Assembly (NCBI RefSeq): GCF_900324485.2
Contig: NC_046654.1
Location: 11,266,562 to 11,330,561 of the forward strand
Direction: 5' to 3'
DNA from: Mastacembelus armatus
Lineage: Eukaryota; Chordata; Actinopteri; Synbranchiformes; Mastacembelidae
DNA: 64,000 bases
The notes below the pieces were generated by a model, which was given only the letters and a program-made list of their open reading frames with translations, was not told the DNA's origin and did no database searches. Shown piece after piece: positions 36,401 through 48,032 of this stretch (position 1 is the stretch's first letter; each line of letters opens with the position of its first letter). A program made the position numbers and the translations under genes.

Positions 36401-39336
36401 CGGTTTGGTCTTAGTGTCAGTTGCTGATATAACTTTCCGCACACTTTGTGAAGTCCAAGTGAATTCAATTTTCTATGCAAGAAATAGCCGATGTTCAGTC
36501 TCCACACATTCAAAGCGTTTACCACATTGACTAAACGATCCTAAAATATTTTATAAAGCATTTGTTTTGTTCCGATTGGGACAATTTGTGCAGATAAAAA
36601 TAAACCTAAAATGTGTACAAATGTTGCACAGAAAATTAAGATTTATGGGGAGGTGTTCATAATTACAGACACATTTCTCAGAGGTTTGTTTTTGTTTGTA
36701 CTGTAAACTGTTAGGCAGCTGGACGATGCCTTGCACTCTGTGTTCAAGGAGAATGTTCGTCTCAACGAAGTACTGAAATATCACACAAAGGAGGCAGAGG
36801 ACCTGCAGAAACTGACAGACTCACTGGCAAAGGAAAACGCCTCACTGGCACTGGACAAGGTATGTTTTAAGCTGTAGGACAGCAAACAGCAGGGTTACTA
36901 TTAGGTGCCGGCTGTTCTTGGCTAGAGACCGTTCATCTCCATGAAGTAATTTTCACTCATTTCAGTTATGAAACACTTGGAAGATCTGTGCAGAATATAT
37001 TTCAGGTGGTTTTTCCCTTGTGCTGTTTACTTGTGCTGACCCTGTGTATTTTGCTTGTGGTCCCTCTTCTACCTCCCCCCACCTCCTGACTACTACCCAG
37101 CCTCTCAGTGGTCAGTGGTTGCGGTGAGTTTCCACTGGTGTATGGGTTCAAATTCAGCAGCTTGTCCTTCACAGGTTTCTGGTCCGGATTCTCAAAGACA
37201 AATAAACAATGGGCACATTAATCTTACCTCTGATGACAGTAAATCAAGGGAGTAAATCCACCTTGTTAAAGCTTTGCCCCCTCGTTCAGCAGCACAGCCT
37301 AACACACAAATTATCTGTTCTAGCTCTATGTTGGCATGAAAATGAAAGGATTTTCCAAAGTTAATTTGGCATCACCTGTTTTACTACTGTAGTCCTCTCT
37401 ATCCCCATCTAGAACACATTTGAGCTGATGGCTAAGAAGAATGCAGCTGAGATGGAAGCCCAGAAAGATGAGCTTTCTAAACTGAGGATCAAGGTAGTCA
37501 GTCTGGAGCAGGCCCTTGAGATAAAAACTGCAGAGTCTGAACAAGAGCTGAAAAGGGAGAAAGAGAAGATGCTGGTCAAAGCCCAGGCCAGCCATGTAGA
37601 GCTGGAAAAGCTGCAGAAGGTCCTTGCCATGCGTGAGAAGGAACTGGAAAACATCAAGCGTCTAGCAAGCACCATTGTAGAGCAGCGCACAGAGCTGGAG
37701 CAGTTCTTCCATGAGGCGCTGACTCAGGTGAAAGAGGGGATCTTGGCTAGTAGGGTGCAATACAAGAAGGAGGCACTACAGGCTTATCACTGGAGGCTGA
37801 GAGAAGCCACAGCTGGAAAGTTAAAGTTCCCACCCATCCGCACCTTCCGCAAAAGCCCCCACAGTACTAACTCTGTCTATGCAGACATGGAGGCAGCTGC
37901 AGTGTGGTATGCCTGCTTCCCATGATTTCCATTATTTGAATTACTGTCTATAGCATCTGATATTTTTACTCTGCCAAGATACTGTATACGCAATTAATTC
38001 AGTGGGAATCAAATTTGAACGTTATTCGTCTTCACACAGGTTAGAGGAATGAATTTGTAGAATAGCAAACGCTAACCTTAATTTTTAACCTGCCTGTCTT
38101 TCAGGACACATCAACCAGGCAGCAAAGTTGAGATCTCAGATCTAACTTGGGAGCAGAAGGAACAAGTCCTCAGGTTTCTTTTTGCTGAAATGAATGGACA
38201 GAGTGAAAGGTAAAAAACTTATTGTTTCATGTTTGACTCAGCAAAGGGGGTTGTAAAACTGTTGCTTGTTCATTGCTCATTGACTTCATCCTTGGTAATA
38301 CACTGAAACCCATTAGTAATCCTCTAAAATGAACTGAGATGTCAGCATCAATTACCTCTGAAGAACAAAGTGCAGTGACACTAAGCACTAATTCAGGCTG
38401 AACTTCTGGTGACTCCTCCTTCTTTTTAATGTTTTAAACAGCCATTTTCTCAGCAGAAGAGGATACCATAAAACATCAGTTAGGCTTCAGCCAATTTTCT
38501 TTTCCATCTAGCTGCTTAAAAAGAATGAAGAAAGAGTCTGGGCACAATAGTAAAAATAGGCCCCGGCCACAGAGTCGTGTGCTTGGAAACAAACATCTGG
38601 TCACGTCGATTTGCTTTCAGCCTATTGGCCCCTTTTCACGTGCACTAGCAGTTTATTTTGTTCTTTGAACATCTGTGGTCAGAGAGCAGCTGGTAACATG
38701 ATTTTCAGAAAGGAGTGTGCAGGGGATCTGGATGTATGGCAGGAAAGAGAAGATGTACATTAGCAGTGGTCTGGCACCTAGTCCAGCTGAGTAACCGAGT
38801 ATTTGGCAACTCCAAGAGTCAGTTAACAGCATCCAAGTCCATGTGTGCCGTGTTGACCCAGAATAACCCCTTTCCAATACAGCAGCAGCTCTGCATGACT
38901 AGATAGTGATAATCCATGTAGCATACTACTGTCAGGTTCTGTATTTACCTGCAGTTCTGCATTTTCCTGATAGGAAAGCCAGCCAACATCTGGATTTGAG
39001 TGCCTCCCCTGAAAAGAAGAGCCTTATCACCAGTGATGCAGCTGGGTAAGACACTGAAGGAATGTACCAAAATATACATTGTACCTCGTCCTTGCAATTA
39101 CGAAGCCTGTGCAAATTTATTGGTTCCACATTCCATGTTTAGCTGAAAGAGCATTGGCTGTGAGAACACGAATGCTTACATGCAATTCATCAAGACGGTT
39201 GCATTTTAGCGTTGCATAATGATGACTGTCTCCTAGAATTAGAGAGGAGCTCTCCCCAGCGACCTTCATCACCCAGGCGCCTGAGTCTGCTCTGCCCTCG
39301 AAGCCAAACAGCCTGCCGGATATACACACCACATGA
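33473..39336 (+). CDS. bbof1: Basal body orientation factor 1 (CCDC176), 11 exons
   Basis: BBOF1 is a coiled-coil protein of motile cilia that aligns basal bodies in multiciliated cells. Exons are 33473-33513, 33589-33841, 33931-33996, 35515-35658, 35740-35820, 36018-36088, 36715-36859, 37413-37906, 38105-38209, 38974-39045 and 39237-39336, giving 523 residues (human about 529). A Lys-rich start (MPRKKASKVKKAK) leads into long heptad-type helices. Exon 8 carries the strongest family match (LEKLQKVLAMREKELENIKR, then EQRTELEQFFHEALTQVKEG and RTFRKSPHSTNSVYADME). Exon 9 has the conserved ISDLTWEQKEQVLRFLFAEM. Exon 2 ends at an unusual donor (GTCGTG); alignment to human supports this border because the spacing around KRQD is kept. 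Exon 11 ends LPDIHTT. Confidence 0.92.
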
Positions 39337-39884
39337 CCTCTGTGTGGCCTCTACATTGCACATCACACTTGAGATTGTTGGCCTGCACTTTGTTCTCTTC
39401 CCACAGAATGTCAATCATGCGTTTATTCGAATACAAGATGTTTGTTTGGCCTCATAAATATCTTACCATGCATGTACATATGGCTTATGAGTACTCTCTT
39501 CTAACATAAAGTCTGTTTGAATTCTGCCACAACCTATTTAAAGGATCATCATCTGAGTAGTAAGTGCTACTACCAAAGTATGCACCATTTTTCAGAAGAT
39601 AGTATGTAAGTACACAAGAGTTTCTGCAGTAATGTATTTATGTAAAGGATATGGCTCCATATAAACATTGTCCCAGATGTACAGATCTTTTGCCCTGTTA
39701 CAATTCTTGTCCACAGGGGTTTCCATTTACAGAGTATACACACACACAGGTCTAGTAAAAAGTCTTCTAAAGAGGGAGTATTTTTCAGTGTTAGAAATTA
39801 TCCACATTAAATGTCTGCTCTGTGCATCGAAGAAGGGTTAATTAGGTTTTCTGGTTCATCTGACTGAACAGCAATGCTGAGGAT
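39337..39884. other. bbof1 / aldh6a1 convergent 3' region
   Basis: A tail-to-tail gap of about 550 bases, presumably both 3' UTRs. I see no coding signal or repeat. Confidence 0.6.
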
Positions 39885-42800
39885 TTAACGTCCCATAGTA
39901 GGCATGGTGACTGCAGGGCTTTTTAAGGTGGCATCTTCAGCTTTCCATTGTGAGGTTATGGTTTTGATTTGTGTGTAAAACTGGATGCCCTGGAGAGAAA
40001 AATAAAAACATTTACATCACAACTGCGACATCTTATTCTGCTCCACCTTTACCATCTTAACACATTCAACACATACTTGTTTTCCATAGAAGTTCATATC
40101 CCCTCTGAAGGACCCTCTTGATCCCGTAAAAGAGAACATGGGCAGTGGCACAGGAATGGGAACATTGATTCCAACCTGCAGAAAACAAGTATTGTCCTTT
40201 CATTTCCATAACTGTAAGCTTTGTAAAACAATTGCCCAGGTTCCCAAATTGCTAGGATGAGTAAGATGCGGGTGATGAGAGATGAGATACATGCATGCTG
40301 TTTAAAAAAACAAGTTGACATGCTTGTATAGCTAAACCTGTGGCTTATATATTTGAAAGCACAGCATGCTTTTATGAAAGGGAAGAAAAACTAAAAAAAA
40401 ATATTTTGTTATGAAGGCGACAGAGGCATTGCATGGTTGGTTTAGAATGTTTGAAACAGTGGAAATAAGTTTGGACACACTAAGACCTTTTGGCAAAGCT
40501 ACAGGGGGCGAAAAAAAAGGAAAAGTAGATGTTTGTTGCAGCGAGGTTTGGATAGGAGTATAGCACATGGCCTGCAAAGCATTCCCCGACATGTGAACAG
40601 CAAACACAGGGCAAAACTGGGCTCCACAGGCAAACAAACAGGGTAAAATGTAGCCATATTTATTCTTAAACACTGAACAGGATGCTAGGAATCCCTTTTG
40701 AATTTCAATTAAGATTTCCCCTTCTTGAATGCCACCTGGAAAATGTTTCTGTGTCCCCCTGTTTTCATTTAACAGAGACATATTTACAGTAGCTATTTGT
40801 AGTCCTGACTGGTGGAGAAATGTAGGGAGTATTTTAGGTTTCAGGGCAAACAAGGCTATACTTGACATGGAAAATAATTGTTTTTTTAATGTGTGTGAGG
40901 GTTTTCAATCACAGATGTAGTGTGCACCCTGCTACAGATGCTGTACGGACAGGGACGTCAATGGTTCCTTTCTCTACAAAACAGATTTGGATGCTGCAGC
41001 TACTCACCTGGCCCACGTCCACCTCATGAGTGTATTTGCGTGCAGTGGCACCGTTTGTGGTGAAGATAGCTGTACCGTTGCCATAGATGTTTCTGTTAAC
41101 CAGACTGATGGCATCATCAAGAGTGTCCGCCTCAAGAACAACCAACACAGGCCCGAAGATCTCTTCAGTGTAACACTTCATCTCAGGCTGCCAGAGCACA
41201 AAGGTCAGCATTTTTACTTGCAGTTTCTTTTTAATGGTATTAAATGCAAATACATTTTAAAGGTATAAACCCACATACCGTGACATTGCTGATGATGGTG
41301 GGACCCACAAAGTTTCCTCTCTCGTATCCCTTGACCTTAACGTTTCGGCCGTCCAGGAGCAGCTTCGCTCCCTCGTCCACACCACTCTGAATCAGGCTGC
41401 AGACTCTCTCCTTAGCCTGGGGAGAGATCAGAGGCCCAACATCGGCACCCGCCTGGTCTCCTAACAGGGCCCCAGAAACAACCAGTTATAAGGTTTCATG
41501 CTATGGCGCGCACATGCTGTGAGCACATTAAGGAAACTGACATTACAATTCTTGTTTTGCCACAAACACACAAAAGCCATGATGAGGGGCACCGTGAGAC
41601 ACTCCCTCAAAAATGGATAGTTAGGGGTTTCCTGTGTACTACACAAATTAGAGTCCATATCACTGCAAACATGGAGAATCATTCTTTATTTTACTTCACA
41701 TCAGTTTCCTTTCTTAAAGGCTTTGATGCTTTGACCCGCTATTTAGGTCCAGTCCACAGATCTGGCCACAAATTTGCAGCATGGATGACTCAACAAGCCC
41801 TCTCTCCCAGCTGAGTCCGAAGTGAAGTTACAACAGGGCAATAAGGCGAGAGGTGTGGTTAGGGCGGCGTGGGTGGCCTCGAGATGACTAAACCAAAGGC
41901 CCTCTGGAGAACGGGGGCTCAGGAGGGACAGAGGTGAAGAGTGGGGTGATGGGACACAGTACCTGCATTCACACGCAGAGCCTTGGCACGTTCCACCAGC
42001 TCCGGCAACCAGCTCCGCGCTTCGCCCACCAAGATGGCTGTGGAGAGAGCCATACAGCGCTGTCCCGCTGCTCCGAACGCTGCACCCACAAGCTGGTTCA
42101 GAGTGTTCTCCTTGTTGGCGTCGGGCATCACCACACCATGGTTCTTGGCTCCCTGCAGTACACTAGAAGTGGTTAGCCTTCTGCTGTTTGATCTCCACAT
42201 TACAGCAGCTGGTCACAAGTGAGAACATAAGCATGAAGAATTAAAAACAAATGACCTACAAACTTTTACATAGTGAACCTTCTAATCCACATGATGTTGA
42301 TGATTAAGGGAGGCTTAAAAATATATAAATGGGAGCACCCAGAATTTATAGTTTGGTTCTTCTGCAGTGTCACAGCTGCCATCTCTGTTTTGCACCTTCT
42401 CTCATCTGTACAGCTGGCAGCTAGGAGGAGCAATGTCAGGGTCAGAAATACAAGAACCTGTTGGCCAATGGTGCCACCTTCTGGACATTTACAGTAAGTG
42501 TCAGAAATTAAACCTGTATGTTACACTCACCATGTTTGACTGGACCCTCTTGCCATTTTTAGAACCTCTCTCATAAATGTACTCCCCCGCTTGGTTTGAG
42601 CCAACAAAGCTGATTGCCTTGATGGCCGGATGGTCACAGATGAAATTCACAGCTGTGACAGAGATAGTTGAACAAACAATATCAGCTTGAATAATACTTC
42701 ATTAGCCACAAAAATTAATACCTACATGTAAAATGCTGTGTGGTACTGCCTGATCGTATCACACAGGCCACACAAGAAATTAAACACTGATCAGCTGTCA

Positions 42801-45377
42801 AAGTTAAGAGTTTCTAGTCAGAAAGAATATATTAAAAAAAAGCAACTGATGATGAGCTTGTGCCTTCATATCATTAAGTAAGAAATTAAACCTTGTGGTC
42901 TTGCAATTTGTGATTATTCCTCATTTCTGACAGATCAGTTCAGTTGCAGTTTTAGTTTGGAAATTTGGCTGCAGCTAAAAATTGTTTTCATTATTGATTA
43001 ATGTGCTGAAAGTTAATTTTGACTAAAACATTTCAGAATAGTGAAAATGAAAACCAGTTTGCTGGATCTTATCTGAACATCTTTAGTTCAACTAAATCTT
43101 AAACCAAAATTTATTCCATATATTAACAGTAACAGACACTGGAGAAGCTGTAATTGAAAAATCTGACATTTTTGCTTGAGAAAAATTAATGTTACGGATT
43201 AACATCAAAACTGTTGATTTGTATGTCAACTAAGTTCAGCTCTACCTGCATGTTAGAAAGAGAAATGCATACAGCATGTGGGTGAGTATTTCAGATCATG
43301 GGAACAATCCTCAGATAATCACCAAATCAGCAGTAACAGAGACAAACTCTTACCGTCGTGTTGGCCGTGGATGATGTTGAGCGTCCCATCTGGAGCACCA
43401 GCGTCCTGCAGCATCTTGGCCAACAGCATGGCGCAGGTTGGCACCCGCTCTGAAGGTTTCAGCAGGTAGGTGTTGCCACACACCATGGCCATGGGGAACA
43501 TCCACAGAGGGATCATGGCGGGGAAGTTGAAAGGGGTGATGCCCGCACACACCCCGAGAGGCAAACGGTAAGTGTAGGTGTCCATGTCCTTGGTGATGGA
43601 GGGCAGGGTTTCACCGAGCATGAGAGAGGTGATGCTGCAGGTATGCTCCACAACCTCTGGGGGGAAAAAAATAAAAACTGAGTGTGAAGATGACAATATC
43701 ATTTCTTTTATCTTCTGATGCTTTCTTTTGAAGGAATTAACAATTTGATACCACTATACTGGGAAAAATATATGACACTGTACTGGAAGAAGATTAACAT
43801 AACACTCTTGAGAAAAGGAGTTATAATAAGCGACAATCATTCAAAGGGCTAAACTACTGGTTAGTCTGGTTTACTTAGATGCATAGCCAGTGAATTTCAT
43901 TAACTCTTCCTTCCACAAAGTAAAAGTCAACACAATATTCAAACAATGATTTATTTGTTGCCCTTTGTAAAGGTTTCTCTGTGCAAACATGTGAGTGAGA
44001 TAAACTTACGCAATCCTCTGAACACATCCCCCTCTGCATCTGCAAGGGTCTTTCCCTGTTCTAACGTGATGGCCTTGGCGAGTTCTTTCTGAAACACAAG
44101 CCAATATGTTTTTTGTCAACTTCAGACTCTGAAGGTGTTAAATAACAAGTCAGCTGTGACATGTCAACATAATAAAATCCATTTAAACGGTGCTAAAGAG
44201 TAAACTCTCCTTTTCAGTTGCAACTTTCTAACCGTCTAACTTACGATGTTGTCTTTGATAAGCTGCTGATAGCGTAGAAAGACCTGCTGCCGAGCCAAGA
44301 TGGAGGTTTCAGACCACGACCGAAAGGCTCGGGAGCACGAGTCTGCAGCGGCCAGCATCTCCTCATGGGTGGCTTTGGGTACGCGTGCAATCACCTCATT
44401 GGTAGCCTGCCAAAGAGTTTACTGAGTCCATTTACAACATTAATACTGTAAAAGACTAATTATCAGGGAGAGTTTTAGTCCAGTAAAAGTTCGGTGGCAG
44501 GTAAATCCTCACTCATTTGTAACTCAGATATGAGGGTTTTTACAGTTTTACTGAAAGCTGCTGTGTTTAACCACACAGGGACTCATGTAAACTTTGTAAT
44601 GTGTAACAGGCTAAGCAACAACATAAACTAAAGAAAAGGGTGTTCAGTGATCCGGGCCAGGTGGAATATTTACAGGATTGTGGATATCCAGCCAGGCTGA
44701 AGTCTTGGATTCAACAAACTTCCCATCGATAAACAGCTTAGTGGTGGGCTGCAAAAGAGAGACGTTTCATCACAGCTGTATTCAGTCAGTCAAGATGATG
44801 TCCACTCTGTCAGCAGAGTGACAACTCAGCATGCACAGTTTCAACTCACCACTGACGAGGAGTAGCACATGCATCCAACTTTTAGTGGGACCTGGGGGAC
44901 AATACATATTATACAACAAATCAAAGACCATAGGTAGGTTTGGTTCATATATCACCTGAGAGTTAAATGATTTTATATATGCAGAGTGATGAAACACCAG
45001 TCCAACAGTGAGGTGTCTCTTATGTCTGACTGCAGCTACAGTCCAATGTACGTGCTATAAGTAACGTTAGTCCACTTGCTTCATACTAAAACCGTCTTTT
45101 AAAGGCCGGTACCTTTTTGACTACAGACTTGTGATAGAATATGCATCAAATGATTACAGGAGAGAGGAAACAGTCTGAGCTAATAATACCTAGGGGAAAT
45201 ATATCAGTCTGTAAAGGAATCCAGACCTAAATCCTGCAGCACATGACGCCTCACGCTTTGCCAACAATGTGCTCTGTGCAGCCTGCACACGACGTTTGCA
45301 ACTGAGAGTCTGAAAGCGTGAAAACTACAAATCTTTACCTTCGTCCTCAGCACAGATCGTAACACTGCTGACGCCAT
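39885..45377 (-). CDS. aldh6a1: Methylmalonate-semialdehyde dehydrogenase (acylating), 12 exons
   Basis: This mitochondrial matrix enzyme converts malonate and methylmalonate semialdehydes, with CoA and NAD+, to acetyl-CoA and propionyl-CoA in valine and pyrimidine breakdown. Exons from the start are 45339-45377, 44850-44891, 44674-44748, 44245-44406, 44010-44088, 43354-43656, 42531-42652, 41963-42152, 41279-41460, 41008-41187, 40077-40175 and 39885-39989, giving 525 residues (human 535). The N-terminus [13 protein letters not shown] is a typical presequence. Exon 6 includes [20 protein letters not shown] and the cofactor-site run KPSERVP. The catalytic cysteine is about residue 307 in [15 protein letters not shown]. 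The C-terminus ends VTMPTMGR, like the human protein. It faces gstz1 head-to-head across a short CCAAT-rich promoter. Confidence 0.96.
42966..43245 (+). repeat. 'GATTAATCG' family dispersed repeat (copy 4, longest)
   Basis: In aldh6a1 intron 6, 'ttggctgcagctaaaaattg', 'cattattgattaatgtgctg', 'catttcagaatagtgaaaat', 'ggagaagctgtaattgaaaa' and 'catttttgcttgagaaaaat' keep the order of the family from one end to the other. It is the most complete of the four copies in the window but is clearly old. Confidence 0.7.
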
Positions 45378-46065
45378 GTTGGAGAAGTACAAGGCTGATT
45401 TTTTTTAACAATCCGCAAATAAAAGGACCGTGGCAGGACAGTCTTCTCCTGCATAGAATTAGCACCTATGGGCGGGCTCTAGCCAACTCTAAGGCCTGCT
45501 ATTGGCTCCATGTTGGCACGCCCATCAAATGCGCACCACGATTGGTGCGTTCTTGGTGCGTCTTATCCAATCGCTGATTGGAATTTGAGATAATCCCGCC
45601 TTAGCAGTAGAACTCGGTTCACCATTGGACGAAAGCGTGAGGCAGCCTTTTATTTATTGGTTGGGGAGTTACGTAAGCAGAAGCTGAACCGTGACCAGAA
45701 AGCAATCACAAGAGCTTTGTTCTTCCACGGACCGAGTTGTCTTCTGGCCTGGGCTCATCGCAGAGGACAAGGAGTGGACACAACCGAAGACACCATAGCT
45801 TGTCCTAAACATACACGTGGTGTCTTCATCAGAGCCACAACCATGCATTTGTCCTTAGCTAGCTTAGCCAAGGTACTGAAGTAATGCTAAGTGTGTGTGT
45901 GTACAAGGACCATAATGTGAACCATATGAAGCTCAAATTTTGCTTAGTCATGGACCAAAGATTAGGTAGGAGGGAGTTCAGAAGTGAATCCCATTGGCTG
46001 CTATAGGATGATAAGGAAAAGTGACTGCAACAGTTGATTCAGTCTAGTTTAGCAGCCAAAGAGCC
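45378..46065. promoter_or_regulatory. Bidirectional aldh6a1 / gstz1 promoter with six CCAAT boxes
   Basis: The two start codons are 688 bases apart and diverge. Within 45501-45660 there are six CCAAT boxes in either orientation: ATTGG at 45501, 45541, 45577, 45624 and 45656, and CCAAT at 45567. Such clusters bind NF-Y and are typical of TATA-less bidirectional promoters. The GC-richer stretch is about 45460-45700. Confidence 0.65.
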
Positions 46066-47609
46066 ATGGCAGCCCAGACCAAGGTGAACAAGTAGCCAAG
46101 TGAACACTCAGCTGTATCAAGGGAAAATGTGGTGTCTAACAGACTGCTCTCTCTTTCTGCTTAGCCAGTTCTTCATGGATACTTCAGAAGCTCCTGCTCC
46201 TGGAGGGTTCGCATCGGTAAGTCCAGCCACAGCATGTAGTCTCTGCTGAGCTGCTGTATAAAGCATAGCAATGTCAGGGTGATGATTAACTTTTTGTGCA
46301 CCAGCTTTTGCTCTTAAAGGTGTTGACTATGACCAGGTTCCAGTCAATCTGATCAAAGATGGGGGCCAGCAGGTACAGTATAGAGATTCGCAGGCTCCGT
46401 AACCAATGCAGCTATAACAGACTGTACGTTATATGTAGATATCAGTAACTAATAAAATTCTGATGATGTCTCAAAAAAGGTTCTTCTATGTACTCAAGCT
46501 TACAGGGCAATACAAAGCATTAAACCCCATGCAACAAGTGCCTGCAGTGGAAATTGATGGCATCATCCTTTCTCAGTCAGTGAGTCTAAATGTTCATGAA
46601 CATCATCCTAAGAAAAAAAAATGTATATATATTGCATTTTATGTGATCAGCTGATTCTACTGCTGATTTTTTTTTTTTGTCATAGCTGGCAGTGATCCAG
46701 TACCTCGATGAGACCAGGCCAGGGCCTCGGCTCCTCCCAGCAGACCCAAAGAAACGTGCCCAGGTTCGAATGATAAGTGACCTCATTGCCTCTGGCATAC
46801 AACCTCTGCAGGTGAGAAAAGCCTGTTTGCCTCAGTGCTCCAGGCATAGTGCACAAGCATACATACCAAGTGGCATTTTAAAATGTATTGCAGTTTTAGT
46901 TCACAAAAGTCAAAGAACGTGCATTCAGACATGCCATGATAAAAGAATACAGCTATTTGATGTCCTAAGAAAGCGAACATCACAGTTTCAACTCCTGAAT
47001 ATTTCAGAATGTGCACATACTCCAGAAAATAGGAGCAGAGAAGTTGCAGTGGGCTCAGCACTTCATTGATCGTGGCTTTAAAGGTCAGTGGACACCTTTC
47101 TTCACCACTGTGTAGTTACCGTCACTGCCTGCTGTCCAAACATTAAGTGCACATTTCACCTTTTTTCAGCACTTGAGGAAATTCTGAAGAAAACAGCTGG
47201 GAAATGTTGTGTAGGTGATGAGGTAAGAGCATAGTCCACATATTAAAGCTCGACAGTGTGATGTTCAACAGAAACACTGTTTTTCACTCATTTCATACCT
47301 TTCAGATATCCATGGCAGATATCTGTCTGGTTCCTCAAGTCTACAATGCTGAGAGGTAACATCACACAGAACAAGAGATCAGCATTAATGTTATGGCAGG
47401 TTGTACGTGGTAGATTTATAACATACTGAACTTTGGATGCCCTGAGTATAGAAGAATGATCTTGTTTCTGCCCTCTCTACAGGTACAAAGTGGATGTCGG
47501 GCAGTATCCAACCATCAAAAGGTTAAATCAAACCTTACTCGAGATTGATGCGTTCAAAGTGAGCCACCCATCTTGCCAACCAGACACACCTGTTGATCTT
47601 CAGGCATAA
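46066..47609 (+). CDS. gstz1: Glutathione S-transferase zeta 1 / maleylacetoacetate isomerase, 9 exons
   Basis: GSTZ1 isomerises maleylacetoacetate to fumarylacetoacetate using glutathione, the penultimate step of tyrosine and phenylalanine breakdown; it acts in cytosol and mitochondria. Exons are 46066-46083, 46165-46216, 46305-46372, 46499-46579, 46686-46811, 47008-47083, 47170-47222, 47306-47355 and 47483-47609, giving 216 residues, exactly the human length. The active-site signature [10 protein letters not shown] is at residues 15-24. The N-terminal thioredoxin-like fold continues through [19 protein letters not shown], and the helical C-terminal domain includes [11 protein letters not shown] and [16 protein letters not shown]. 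Exon 1 is only six codons (MAAQTK). Exon 4 must use the AG at 46497-46498, because the AG seven bases later shifts the frame. AATAAA signals begin at 47642. Confidence 0.95.
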
Positions 47610-48032
47610 AACAGCAGCTTTAGATAGTCAAGTGACTTAAAAATAAATAAAAATTGTTAAATAATCACAGTGATGTTACTTTTATCTGAATTTAATATAT
47701 TTATTAGCATTTTTAAATCACTCATTTTCCTCAGTTTAACATCTTACTGTCAAATACATACTGATATGTGAGGAAGAAGTAAAAAAAAAAGTGACACCTA
47801 AAGAATGTCAATCAGGTTTGTTCTGCAAAATGCAAAACCTCTTGCCACATATTGCATCTGTGGCACTAACATGGATGGTTATTCTAGACACTCAAAGGAA
47901 TAAAAAGGAGCTATAATAAGACCAAACTACACAATACATCATATTGAATTGATATAAATTGAGAAATCTGAAATAATAATTTAAGATCAGATGATCTGCC
48001 ACTGAAACCAAATGTCTTCTGTGTTGACACCA
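47610..48032. other. gstz1 / kelch gene convergent 3' region
   Basis: A gap of about 420 bases, probably the two 3' UTRs, with tandem AATAAA at 47642-47651 serving gstz1. Nothing else is seen. Confidence 0.6.

Noticed and set aside
40332-40868. 178-codon minus-strand frame in an aldh6a1 intron
   Set aside because: It lies between aldh6a1 exons 10 and 11, has no family resemblance and no codon-level signal; chance frame.
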